This document shows, piece after piece, positions 45,051 to 56,586 of a stretch of 64,000 nt of DNA. Both the position numbers and the translations under genes were made by a program. Every line of letters begins with the position of its first letter. Positions within the stretch are counted from its first letter, which is position 1. The DNA is from Nemertoderma westbladi. Taxonomy: Eukaryota; Xenacoelomorpha; Nemertodermatida; Nemertodermatidae. The stretch lies in contig JAUCBJ010008797.1 of assembly GCA_032718475.1 (NCBI GenBank), positions 1-64,000 on the forward strand, in the 5' to 3' direction. The notes beneath the pieces are model-generated. The model did no database searches. It was not told the DNA's origin and worked only from the letters and a program-made list of their open reading frames with translations.

Positions 45051-45356
45051 AAAAAATGAATATTCTGCACCTAAGGTAAATTTACCCCACCCCCCAATTT
45101 TTTTTAAAAATACTCAACTGCGTTTTTTTCAGAATTATAATAAAAAAACCACGGGAAGGGTCATATTGACCCCCCCCCCCCCCCCCCCGCCCCCCGGGTT
45201 TAATAGGGTTAAGATGGTTTATATCACCAATAGTTCATCGTTTGCGATTCTGGAACACCGTATATAACATCACATTTCAGGCGTGCCGATTTACAGATTG
45301 TTCTAACCTGTCACAACAAATATATTGATAGACCAGGTCCATGTCTGTGACGAAAG

Positions 45357-45713
45357 TTGAATACTGACATCCTTGAAGAACAGCTCCGGTCCCACGATTC
45401 TCATCTTTTAGAAAACGACATAGATGCTGCTGTTGATGAAATCAATGTTACAATCTTAGCTGCTTCACAAAAACGCTCTAAATCACACTCTCACCATCAA
45501 CTCTGGTATGAAGAAGAGTGCAAATCTAAGAAATGTGAACTGATGTCACTTCTACATGATAGCGGTGTATATAATAATAATGTGACACGTTACTGGTCGC
45601 TACGGAATAAATATAAACGACTTCTCAAAAAAACTGAAAAACTACAACTCCAACTGCTGTCGCGCCTATTGATATGGACAGTTTAAAAGACCATTTTGAA
45701 ACTCTAATAGGGT
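45357..45713 (+). pseudogene. LINE fragment, endonuclease-to-RT linker
   Basis: Reads LLENDIDAAVDEINVTILAA, then HHQLWYEEECKSKKCELMSL and YWSLRNKYKRLLKK. The W-(Y/F)-EEC-K pattern is typical of the region between endonuclease and RT in many LINE ORF2 proteins. It is cut near 45713. By order it is the upstream part of the same LINE whose RT and C-terminal pieces lie at 46546 and 50705. Confidence 0.6.
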
Positions 45714-46320
45714 TGGTGACTCATAAAAAAATGTTCTATAAACACGTTCATAAAATGTAAAAAGGTGTGCTGATCACGAATCTGAAAACCGTTTATAAAT
45801 TCATCGAGTTCCGGCTGAGATTGAGGGGTTTATACACAAGCGCGGGAAAATCTTAGTTTAAACGCTCTGATTTACTGTACCACTTACTGTTCCAATTTGT
45901 CGCTAGGCAACGCTAACAACATTCACTAGCTAACAGGATACAGTTTACTATTGTTTGATGTAGGCTAATTTTAGTTATAAAATTAAGATATTTATATTAT
46001 TAGTTTGACAAAACTGAATGTTTAAGATTATTTTTGTAGTGACACTGCCACTGTAGGGGTTGTCTTCCTTGTATTATAGGCCTACCGTATTCACGAATGT
46101 TATTAGGGCTACAAGTTTTGGTCCTTATTCTTTCTGTAAAAAATGCTTTAAACCATCACCACAGATTTTTTTTTAATCCTAAAATTTCCCATCGGATTTA
46201 AACGCATTAATTATAATATCACAGTGTATTGCGATTATGTTCTAGAACACGATTGATTGCGATACACATACAGTATGTACTATGTTTGTAACCAACCAGA
46301 CACTACCGGTATATAACCCA
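45714..46320. other. no recognisable gene
   Basis: AT-rich sequence separating LINE pieces. Likely insertion, class unknown. Two TACCGGTAT motifs occur at its right edge. Confidence 0.35.
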
Positions 46321-46545
46321 CTACCGGTATAGAGGTGTCTCATTGGTTCCCCAAAGCTTGACACTAGAACAAAATCGCCTCCGCTTTGCAGGACATTGCT
46401 TTCGCCGTGAGGACCAGCCAGTGCATAATCTTGTACTTTGGCAGCCTCATGGAGTGAATAAGCATGGTGGACAGCCCATGGGGATGATCTAGCAAATGTC
46501 ATGGGTGATAGGGAGTTGTGGCGGTGCAATTTTGTTGACAAGCCG
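46321..46545 (+). pseudogene. RTE-like LINE 3'-end fragment (third copy)
   Basis: Nearly identical to 50400-50660 (GTGTCTCATTGGTTCCCC, GACACTAGAACAAAATCGCC, TTGACAAGCCGGC), with an internal deletion relative to 50545-50597. Only the C-terminal codons of the RT ORF are present, and the 3' tail is missing. Confidence 0.9.
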
Positions 46546-46965
46546 GCTTCTTAAGATTTTAATCTCTACGATAAATACTCGTGTGATGTACAATATAAAA
46601 CATTTTTTTCCATTTATTTCCGGCCGCTCCACAAGGCAAGCTCTCAATAAATTTATAGACTTTGTACATGTCAATGTGCATGGGATCAAATCTAAACCAA
46701 TTTACGGTGCATTTATTGATTTTAAAAGACGTTCGACATGGTCGACAGAAATATATTGCTGCACAAGATGTATACTCAATTTGGAATAAGAGGAAAATTA
46801 TTTAAACTCATTCGGTCAATATATAACAACGAAATTAAAATTTACGATGGGATTAAATACTCGTCACTGATCACCCACTTACGCGGAATACTACAAGGCG
46901 ATTGCTTTTCCCCAACAGCTTTCATCATGTTTATCACCGATCTTGCGACCGCTCCAAGTCAGGTC
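46546..46965 (+). pseudogene. LINE reverse transcriptase fragment
   Basis: RT blocks in two frames: SGRSTRQALNKFIDFVHVNV, IYGAFIDFKRR (first catalytic D), then MVDRNILLHKMYTQFGIRGK and LRGILQGDCFSPTAFIMFIT (GxxQG-x3-SP block). The YADD region is missing because the full RTE-like LINE starts just downstream. Different family from that LINE. Confidence 0.75.
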
Positions 46966-46985
46966 AGGTATTCTAGGTCATTGAT

Positions 46986-49900
46986 CAAGAAAACTTGCCA
47001 CCTCCATGCAGCATAAAGGAGGTGCCACCTGTAGCTGCATAGACCCCTTTTACTAGGGCAAATCTGGTCCTGTAACTAGGACCTCCTTCGTTCTGGGATA
47101 AGGACGCCCTTGGTCCTGGATTAAGGACCCATATACTTGGCTGCAGGGGTATATGGCCTGACCAGGCAGATGGTGATCTACCAATGGCTGGTCAGGAGTA
47201 GAGTGTTCTCATGTCCACTCTGAGAGCACTTCACTGCGACCTGCACCTGGCAGCAAGGGTACAGGGCTTGACCCAGCAGATGAGCTGCAACAGCCAATGG
47301 TGGGTCATGTGCGCCAGAGTAGATATGGGTGATGGGCCTCATATCTGACTCCATTGCGACACCCACCCTGTGGAATGGCAAACCAGGGTGTGGTATTTGC
47401 CCCGAGAGCTGACTCGGCAAAAAAGCACCCCCCAACCCCCACTATGGATTACATTAGCAATGCGGAGGTCCGGCCACTAGAGGCCAGTGGAATTACCAGA
47501 CACAATCGGCCTCACAGGCGTCAGTTAACTCCTGACCGGCTGCCTGTCTCACCCCCTACTGGAGAGAGAGCAGCCAACAATTCTTTGAGTCCCTCTCCTG
47601 ATGACCTTTCTGGCCCAAACCCTGGGTCACCAGGAAGGCCAGATTGTGATGGGGAGAGGGATTCTGGAGTTGGAGGCTACTCTCATGTTCCACCCCGACC
47701 AACAAAGCCATTGGTGAATCTGAGGCAAGTCACTAGACTAGCCTCAGTAAACACCCTAACACTCGGGTCCCCAATGCGACAAGGTGAGCTGACTGCCTTG
47801 GCAGATAAGCTTTCTCTTAGCGCAGTGGGTGTTCAAGAGCACCGAATGCAGACTGGACAGACTGATGAGGTTCTGATTAAGGACATGGGGGGCGGTTGGC
47901 GACTCGCCCTCGCGTCAGCAGATGATAGTGGCAATGGTGGAATTGGTCTATTGATGAATCCAACTGCACATGCAGCATTGGACAAAATAGACCAAATCTC
48001 TAACCGCATCATCCGTTGCCACTTCTCATGTTCTGGAAGACTGGCTAAGAAGTTTCCTAAGGTGGTTCTGATTGTGTGCTACTCTCCAACTAGTGTTGCC
48101 CCTGTAGAGGAGGTGGAAAATTTCTACCACAATCTACAAGCAGCTACTGATGGAGTGGATCAGCATGCATTCTTAACATTCCTGGGAGACTTTAATGGAA
48201 GTCTGCATCAATCACCTACATCGCCCTGGGTCTATAGCAATAGTGTTAACCGAAATTCTGTCCATCTTCAGGATTTTATCTCTGGAAATGGATTGTTTTC
48301 GGCTGGAACCCAGTTCAAGAAGCGAACTGGAAAGCTATGGACTCATAGTGGACCCATTGGTCACAAGTCCCAGATAGACCATATTCTGTTTCGTAGGAAA
48401 TACAGGAGCTCTATACAAGACTGTAATGCATTTACACTTCGACCCTTCTCCAGTGATCACCGCCTTATTGTGGTCAAGGTAAGACTTAGTCTGCGTGCTA
48501 GCAGAACAACGAAATCTGCCTTGCCGCGGCATGACTGGTCCTCTCTGTTGCAACAGCCAAGTGTGAGATCTAGCTTCACACTACAGCTGAGCAACAGGTA
48601 TGAGGCTCTTGCCTCTGAGGCGGCAGATCACTGTGAGGGCTATACTGCCTTTACAGAAGCAGTTAAGTTAGCAGCTGCAGAAACAGTTCCTGTATACCCT
48701 CGAAACAGGAAAAGGGCCCCCTGGACTGACAACAAAATTCAAAAGTGCCGAAATGACCTTCATAAGGCGCAGAAAGAGTCCCGACTCAAACAGACTACAG
48801 CGGCCAAGAATGCAGTTAAGGCTGCATCTAGGTCCCTGAACAGGCAGTACTCTGTTAATCTACAGGAGCTAATAAACCAACAAGTTGATGCCATCAATGA
48901 TGCTGACGACAGCAGGCAATCATTCCAGGCATGGAAATCGATCAATCTGCTTACTGGGTGGAAAAGCCAACCAACCACCAAGGTTAAGGCTGAATCACCA
49001 GCCGATCGCCTCAATGGTTGGAAAGCCCACTTTGAAAAGCTCCTCAATAATGACAGGGTATTGCCTGATAACTTTATAGAAGTAAAGGTGTCTGAGTCTG
49101 TACTCCCAGATATTCCCATTGGCGATATCTCCTTTGCAGAAGTGAAGGCTGCTGCAAAGAGCATTAAGACCAATCGTGCCAGTGGAGTAGATGGTGTTCC
49201 CCCTGAGGTCTTTAAAATACCTGAGTGTTTAAAGCTCATCTATCCCATCATAGTAGACATGTACCGTACAACAAGAGTCCCACAAGAAATGAAAACAAAT
49301 AAGTTGGTGCCAGTTCCCAAGAAGGGCAACCTAACACTCTATGGTTCTTTTCGGGGAATCTCATTGATCTCGATTGCTGCAAAGCTATACAATAGGATTC
49401 TATTAAATCGCATCAGGGATCCCATTGAGAGACTGCTCCGTGGAAATCAGAATGGGTTCCGTAAAGGTCGTGGGACCATGGAGCCCATTTTGGCACTTAG
49501 AAGGATAATTGAAGAATTATCAAAAAAGAAAGACAGGCATCTGGCTGTTATCTTTGTTGACTTCTTCAAGGCCTTTGATTCAGTCTCTCGCTCACGTATG
49601 TTCAGCATACTTTCATTATATGGGATTCCTGATGAAATTATTGCAGCAATCAGATCAGTATACGATGGTTCGACAACATTTGTGTCTACTGTTGACGGTG
49701 ACACAGAACCATTTGAAGTGTTATGGGGCGTCCTCCAAAGAGACACACTTGCACCATTCTTGTTCATTATTGTGGTTGACTATGTTCTACGCATGTCCTT
49801 AGATCATCATAATGATGATGGGGTGATGATAAATCCACCTACTGGCTCCAGAAGTCGAGGAAATCCTGCCAAGTACCTAACTGATCTAGACTTTGCTGAT

Positions 49901-50710
49901 GACTTAGGAGTACTCTCAGAATCATTAGAGGGAGCCCAACGGCTCCTCAGCTCATTAGAACATGCTGCTTCTAGTGTTGGTCTTTTTATTAACTCCAGAA
50001 AGACCAAAATTCTGACAGTTAACTTTGAAAGTCCTCAGCAAGTCTCTGATCGGATGAGCATAAGCTCAAAGGATGGTATGCTTGAGCATGTGGACGACTT
50101 CTGTTACCTGGGATCATGGATCCGGAAGTCAGGTGAGGACCTTCGAATACGTAAGGGAAAGGCATGGGCAGCCTTGAATAGGCTTTCCAGGATTTGGAAG
50201 TCACCGAGAATTAATCGGAAACTTAAGGTCCGATTATTTAGAGCAGCAGTAGTTCCAGTACTCCTCTACGGGAGTCCATGCTGGGCTCTAACTGCTGAGG
50301 ACACCAAATATCTAGATGGCACATTCACAAGAATGCTAAGCCGAGTTCATTGAGTCAAGTACAATGCACACATCTCCAACCAGACACTATATAACATTGG
50401 TGGTGTCTCATTGGTTCCCCCAAGCTTGACACTAGAACAAAATCGCCTCCGCTTTGCAGGACATTGCTTTCGCCGTGAGGACCAGCCAGTGCATAATCTT
50501 GTACTTTGGCAGCCTCATGGAGTGAATAAGCATGGTGGACAGCCCATGACTTTCTTGAGACGCATCTTAAAGGACACTGGCCTTAAAGATGCGGATGATC
50601 TAGCAAATGTCATGGGTGATAGGGAGTTGTGGCGGTGCAATTTTGTTGACAAGCCGGCACAGCATTCTTAAAAATGCAGCTGCAATGCAGCATGCCGATC
50701 CTAGTAGTAG
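46986..50710 (+). mobile_element. near-complete RTE-like LINE, 3.7 kb
   Basis: Contains a 5' region (about 390 bp with two diverged copies of a GGCTGCAGGGGTATATGGCC / GGTACAGGGCTTGACCC-type segment), one long ORF, and a short 3' UTR ending in GATCCTAGTAGTAG, the same TAG-type tail as the copy at 20396. It lies within fragments of another LINE (46965 and 50705). The exact 5' border is uncertain. Confidence 0.85.
47375..50671 (+). CDS. RTE-like LINE endonuclease-reverse transcriptase (one nonsense codon)
   Basis: The single ORF of a non-LTR retrotransposon. First ATG at 47375. After a proline/serine-rich N-terminus comes the AP-type endonuclease: GVQEHRMQTG (catalytic E), FLTFLGDFNGSLHQ, HKSQIDHILF and FSSDHRLIVVKV (SDH). 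Then linker, RT (ASGVDGVPPEVFK, FVDFFKAFDSVSR, LQRDTLAPFLFIIVVDYVL, LDFADDLGVL with the catalytic DD, GLFINSRKTKIL), thumb and C-terminal domain. TGA at 50351-50353 replaces a cysteine codon present in the 20.4-kb copy. The frame then stays open through LRFAGHCFRREDQPVHNLVL to TAA at 50671, about 1098 codons in all. In the LQGD motif G is R here. Recently active but now probably truncated at 992 residues. Confidence 0.9.
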
Positions 50711-51535
50711 CGACCGCTCTGCGAGGTATAGGTTCTGTTTTACTTTTCATATTTTTTGGACAGACTTTATGTAACACTATTGGCTGTTTTAGAAATCTCA
50801 ACCTTGTATCGATTGAAACTGGCATTAAAATCGTCAAAATGAAAATATATCCTGCAGTAATATACGCTTTTCCTGAAATTGCTTCCCGTTTCACTGTTTC
50901 AAACCTGAAAGAGATCGACAAAATAAAATGAACTTTTATAAAACGGCTTCTTTCACTTCCAACAAATGCATCGTCTACTCTGGCACACCATCTCACCAAC
51001 TGCAAAACTCTTACTGAAGATATCTGCGAGCAATATCCCAACCTCATTCATGCGGTGGTATTAGACCTATACCGCACTTTTCGATTGGAACGGGAGGCGA
51101 ACTACATTGAACAAGAATATTCCTTGGGGCCAGCGTTCAGAACTAACGTCTGTAGATCCACCAATCAAAGAAATCGCCACATCGTAACAAGAGCAACGGC
51201 TCATGGATACCACCATCTAATTTGTTCGACAAAAACCCCATTCCACGACCGATCAGCAGAATGCACCTGTAAATACTGCGGCAATATCGCCCACTATAAT
51301 ATATACCATGTTCTCGAAAGCGCAAAATCGCCTGAACTGTCACTCCTAGCGGAAGAATAGGTCTCTCAAAACACCATCACTTCACTAACTGTAATACTAA
51401 CCAGTCCTTTTATAACTGTCTTTTAACAGTTTTCTACGAAGTTTTATTTCTATATAGTTTTATTTTATTGTTCTGTATAGTATAAATACCTTTTAATAGC
51501 TGGACTATATAAATAAAGTTCCCGAATTGCCCCGA
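50705..51535 (+). pseudogene. LINE ORF2 C-terminal fragment
   Basis: Reads IETGIKIVKMKIYPAVIYAF, then a TGA, then FIKRLLSLPTNAS and LTEDICEQYP. ORF 51055-51360 gives GPAFRTNVCR and TCKYCGNIAHYNIYHVL, a CxxC...H...(C lost) end cluster. An AATAAAG polyadenylation-like signal is at 51512. By order it is the downstream piece of the LINE interrupted at 46965 by the RTE-like insertion. Confidence 0.65.
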
Positions 51536-51579
51536 GTAGTGTGAGCGTATATTAAAAAAAAATTCATTTAATTAATAAT

Positions 51580-52150
51580 ACAATAATTCGGAACTAGATA
51601 AAATTGCTGACTGGCGGCTTCAATGCAATAGACTTTCTTTAAACATAATAAAGACAGAATTTATACCATTTTCTCGAATATATATAAATATTTAGACATA
51701 GCCCCCAAAGTTTATATAAACTCACAACAAATTAAATAGGTAAACTCAACGAAATTTCTAGGTCATATTATAGATAAGAATCTATGCTGGAATCCGCATA
51801 TTCAGTACGTCAACAAGAAAATTACAAGATCCACTGGAATTTTTTATAAACTTAGTTTCCCCTGAATTTTCTACGACCATTATATTTTTCAATGATTCAT
51901 CCTTACCTTAACTACGGTATACTTCTCTGGGGAAGTACATACACTACAACTTTAAAACCCATCAGAACTAAAATTAACAAATTGTGCATAACATTCAACC
52001 ATTGGCAGGCTTCATCACTTCCTACTTATATATCTCTAGGTATCCTACCATTAAATCCACTATACCGACATCAGATGGGCACCTTCATGTACGAACTTAA
52101 TATAATAACAATAACAAAAGGCAAAAAGTGCCACGTTCTTAAACTATATA
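51580..52150 (+). pseudogene. LINE ORF2 3' fragment abutting the satellite
   Basis: Reads IADWRLQCNRLSLNIIKTEF, then in other frames MIHPYLNYGILLWGSTYTTT, INKLCITFNHWQASSLPTYI and ILPLNPLYRHQMGTFMYEL (ORF 51892-52155). These are the post-RT blocks of Jockey/CR1-type ORF2. Multiple stops upstream. The last codons run into the first 49-bp satellite unit. Confidence 0.7.
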
Positions 52151-53566
52151 TCTAATAAAACTACAAACCGGGCGCGGCGCCATGTTCTTAAACTAAATAT
52201 CTAATAAAACTACAAACCGGGCGCGGTGCCACATTCTTAAACTAAATGTCTAATAAAACTACAAACCGGGCATGGTGCCATATTCTTAAACTAAATATCT
52301 AATAATACTACAAACCGGGCGCGGTGCCACGTTCTTAAACTAAATATCTAATAATACTACAAACCGGGAGCGGTGCCACGTTCTTAAACTAAATATCTAA
52401 TAATACTACAAACCGGGCGCGGTGCCACGTTCTTAAACTAAAAGTCTAATAAAACTACAAACCGGGCGCGGTGCCATATTCTTAAACTAAATATCTAATA
52501 AAACTACAAACCGGGCGCGGAGCCACGTTCTTAAACTAAAAGTCTAATAAAACTACAAACCGGGCGCGGTGCCACGTTCTTAACTAAATATCTAATAAAA
52601 CTACAAACTGGGCGCGGTGCCACGTTCTTAAACGAAATATCTAATAAAACTACAAACCGGACGCGGTGCCATATTCTTAAACTAAATATCTAATAAAACT
52701 AAAAACCGGGCGCGGAGCCACGTTCTTAAACTAAAAGTCTAATAAAACTACAAACCGGGCGCGGAGCCACGTTCTTAAACTAAAAGTCTAATAAAACTAC
52801 AAACCGGGCGCGGTGCCACGTTCTTAACTAAATATCTAATAAAACTACAAACCGGGCGCGGTGCCACGTTCTTAAACTAAATATCTAATAAAACTACAAA
52901 CCGGGCGCAGTGCCACTTACGTTCTCAAATTAAATATTTAATAAAACTACAAATACAGTAGTTGGCAGTGCCACGTTCTTAAACTAAATACCTAATAAAA
53001 CTACAAACCGGGCGCGGCGCCACGTTCTTAACTAAATATCTAATAAAACTACAAACCGGGCGCGGTGCCACGTACTTAAACTAAATTTCTAATAAAACTA
53101 CAAACCGGGCATGGTGCCAAGTTCTTAAACTAAATATCTAATAAAACTACAAACAGGGCACTGTGCCACCCACCTTCTTAAACTAAATATCTAATAAAAC
53201 TACAAACCGGGCGCGGAGCCATGTTCTTAAACTAAATATCTAATAAAACTACAAACCGGGCGCGGAGCCACGTTCTTAAACTAAATGTCTAATAAAACTA
53301 CAAACCGGGCGCGGTGCCACTTTCTTAAACTAAATATCTAATAAAACTACAAACCGGGCGCGGTGCCACGTTCTTAAACTAAATGTCTAATAAAACTACA
53401 AACCGGGCGCGGTGCCACGTTCTTAAACTAAATATCTAATAAAACTACAAACCGGGCGCGGTGCCACGTTCTTAAACTAAATATCTAATAATACTACAAA
53501 CCGGGCGCGGTGCCACGTTCTTAAACTAAATATCTAATAATACTACAAACCGGGCACGGTGCCACG
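52128..53566. repeat. 49-bp satellite array, left block (about 29 units)
   Basis: Tandem units of the form GCCACGTTCTTAAACTAAAT, ATCTAATAAAACTACAAACC, GGGCGCGGT (49 bp). Variants include AAAGTC/AAATGTC for AAATATC, GGAGCC for GGTGCC, and one aberrant unit near 52915-52970 with ATACAGTAGTTGG. The array is interrupted at CCACG by BEL element D and resumes on its far side. Confidence 0.97.
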
Positions 53567-53844
53567 TGTTGTGGACCTAAGTGGCCTTGTAATTAAATAA
53601 AATGTGTTGGTACCGGTAGCAGTTTGGTAGTGGTGAAAATTTGACATATGGCTATTGTTGTCCTGTTTTTTCAGTCTTTATTCCTGTACCGTATTCTAGC
53701 AGTATTCAGTATTGGCTGTATTGGTGTTGTGAATTAAACATATGTAAGATGTTAGCCCTTTTTAATTAAATCTGAAAGATTAAGACATTTATTTCAATCA
53801 ATCTGAACAGTTGGGACAGTGCTGGAATGTATCAGTCTGCAACA
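53567..53844 (+). repeat. 5' LTR of BEL element D
   Basis: 278 bp, starts TGTTGTGGACC and ends CTGCAACA. Contains AATAAAATG (polyadenylation-like). Confidence 0.95.
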
Positions 53845-53860
53845 TGGCGCCCGATAAGAC
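53845..53860 (+). promoter_or_regulatory. primer-binding site of BEL element D
   Basis: TGGCGCCCGATAAGAC begins immediately after the LTR. The first ten bases match the tRNA-Lys-type primer site known from other retroelements. The match ends after CGA, so the tRNA identity is provisional. Confidence 0.75.
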
Positions 53861-54532
53861 TATATATGGCCTAACCTAAATACTGAACTACCTAATGCTG
53901 TAATGCTACTCTGTCTGACCGTACCTACATCAGCACCGGCTGACCGGTACATCAGAACCTTATTGGTATTGGCTGATTGGCCTATAGCTGTATAGGCCTA
54001 TACGGCTGTACGGTACCGGACCGCGGGCCAGTAGGCCTAATGACAATTCAATTTTAAATTTCGGACATCCTTCAGTCCTTTCCAACCAGCCAACCGAACC
54101 TGGGAGCCTGGTCGTCAACTTTTGATTCAAAAGATGTATATAACAGCTGAACAGATACAGATTCAAAGAATTTAGTGCAGGATTTGGCGTTTTGCAATGA
54201 TAGTAGAACTGTGAAAGCTATATTATATGGAAGCTTTCTTAAAGTGGTTTAAGGTGAGTTGTTTAATTATGTATTTAAGCAATGCCTTTCATGGGAATTT
54301 GCGATTCAGCAGTAGTATTGGTTTATATTCAATTATTCAAGCCTATTTGGTAGGCATACCTGCATACCGGTATTGATGATTGTGGATTGATTATTCATAG
54401 ACATTGTGAATGTTATACCGGTATATACTTACATTCAGCCATTCATGGAGTTGGTTTAATTTTAATTCAATTGCAGTCTGGTTTATTCTATAATTAATAA
54501 TAAGTAGCCCAGAACCTACTAAATAGTTTAAG

Positions 54533-56563
54533 ATGGCAACATTAGCTAATAGGCATGGAGGCCTAAAGTCCTTTATAACTAAATTAATGGATATTTCAAA
54601 TGATGGTGTTTCTTTGATTGAATTACAATCAAAATTATTATCAATAAAAGAGAGGCTGACAATGATTAAACATATAGATGAGCAAATTTTTTCCCAATTT
54701 GATGACACAGTAAAACCAAGTATAATTGAAAAAGAAACAATTAATTCATGTGAATATAATTCAGCTGTGGAATTTTATTTGCTTCAGTTGCAAGATCTAA
54801 TTAATCATAAAACTGGAAATTCATCATCTTCATCTGCTTGTTTGGCACCAACGGCTGTAAAACATGAGAAAAAATCCAAACTTCCTAAATTGGTATTGAA
54901 TAAGTTTGGTGGAAAAATTATTGAATATCAAGGTTTTAAGGAAGCATTTAATTCTGCAATTGGAGATGATTCTGGTTTAAATAACGTTGATAATTTAAAT
55001 TATCTCCGAACACTTTTGGAAGGCCCACCACTTTTAGCTATTCAAGGTTTATCACTCAATGGAAATAATTATATTGTTGCAATGGATATTTTGGATAACA
55101 GATATGGTAAGCATGATGTAATAGTTAATGCTCATTTAGAACAGATGATGAAATATCCAAAAGTTCCAAACCTAGATGATATCACCAAATTACGGACATT
55201 ATATGATTTTTATATCATGCATATAATGCAATTGGAAGCGCTCTCAGTTCATTGCGAATCTTAAGAAATCATGCTGTTTTCCAGCATAATTAATAAAATA
55301 CCTGATGATATTAAATTCAAAATTGGTGATAATTTGGCTGGAGAATCAACAATAATGCCTTTACTTAAGGAACTGGAGAAGGAAATCATAATGCGTGAAC
55401 GGTTTGCGGCATTTAGTGAAACAGTAACATCATATAAATCCTCAAATAATAAAAACTATGAAAAGATACCTAAAATATCTGAACCAGTTTCATCAATGTC
55501 TTCAATGCCAGCCTTATCACAAGGTTTTGATAATTCAAAAAATGTATTTGCTTGTACATATTGCTGGAAACCACATTATGCAGATCAATGCAGTGTTGTG
55601 AAAAAGGTTGACAATCGTGTGGAATTTTTGCGCAAAGAAAATCGTTGTTTTTTATGTCTGAAAAAGAGCCATACATCAGCAGAATGTATTTCAAAAAGAC
55701 GATGTTACAATTGCAGTAAACGCCATCATACATCCCTATGTAGAGACAAAGAAGCTGCTGTTAATAGTAAGAAATTCAATACAAAATTTCAAATGAGTTG
55801 AGGTCAAAAAACTGTAAAACAAAATGAATATACAACATCCAGAAAAGGTCAGCATGGTGCTACATCATCTGGAGTGTATATTGCATCAAATACTGACAAT
55901 TTAAATATGGTGGCTCGCAAAGTTCCGTCTGGAGAAATTCAAGATTCAATTAGTGCAAGTACATCTGTTGGTATTGATTACTCGCCTGTACATCAAAACT
56001 GTAATATTAATGGCAAGAAAATACTAAATAAAAGTATTGTTTTGCAAGTTGCTAAGGTGAAAGCATGTGCAACTACCGATTTAATAGCAAAGTCTATTAA
56101 TATTTTCTTTGATAAAGGAAGTCATAGGACTTATATTACAAGTGGGTTGGCAAAAGAGCTAAATTGCAAAATAATTGGCAAGGAACCGATTGCCATTAAT
56201 TCATTTGGTACATCACAACAACTTAAAACTGTATGCCCAATTGTAGAATTATGTATTGTGAGACTTAATGGAGAAAGTGACCAAATTACAGCATTGGTTA
56301 TTGATAATATATGTAACCCTATCAGATTAGATGAAATTAAACAGTCCAATTACCCACACCTGAATGATCTTGAGTTAGCATATCCAACTTCTGGAGGGTT
56401 GAAAGACATTAGTGTGTTAATTGGTTGTGATCATTACTGGAAAATAGTCAATGGTGAGGTGCGAAAGGGTGATTATGGTCCAACAGCTATGCAGAGTTCA
56501 ATAGGGTGGCTTTTGTCTGGACCTATGGATTATGAGAAATACGCAGATTCAATGGAGATATAG
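54533..56563 (+). pseudogene. BEL D Gag and aspartic protease (two in-frame stops)
   Basis: One frame throughout, broken by TAA at 55262-55264 and TGA at 55799-55801. ATG 54533 (MATLANRHGGLKSF). Capsid-like DUF1759-type region: LPKLVLNKFGGKIIEYQGFK, LNYLRTLLEGPPLLAIQGL, DILDNRYGKHD. Nucleocapsid with three zinc motifs: CTYCWKPHYADQC, CFLCLKKSHTSAEC, CYNCSKRHHTSLC. Protease: INIFFDKGSHRTYI, in which the usual DSG/DTG triad reads DKG, then VLIGCDHYWKI and SSIGWLLSGP. The serine-to-lysine change at the active-site triad would be expected to impair the protease. The frame ends at TAG 56563, and pol follows in the -1/+2 frame. Confidence 0.9.
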
Positions 56564-56586
56564 ATAATGGTGTTTTACTTTCAATT

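Larger units (their letters stand above)
40562..45212. mobile_element. piggyBac-like element with degenerate transposase
   Basis: The left end TTAACCCTATCCCGGG plus G run (40562) and the inverted right end TTAACCCTATTAAACCCGGG plus G run (45209-45212) share TTAA flanks. Further in they share a G run followed by TGGGGTAAATTTACCT, an internal palindrome. A piggyBac-type transposase remnant lies near the left end on the minus strand. The span of 4.65 kb is long; the stretch 42700-45050 contains a SINE-like head and other sequence that may be later insertions. Confidence 0.75.

Noticed and set aside
48760-50204. Minus-strand ORFs opposite the RTE-like LINE (and the plus-strand equivalents at 20896-22271)
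   Set aside because: Antisense shadows of the LINE reverse transcriptase, recurring in both copies for that reason.
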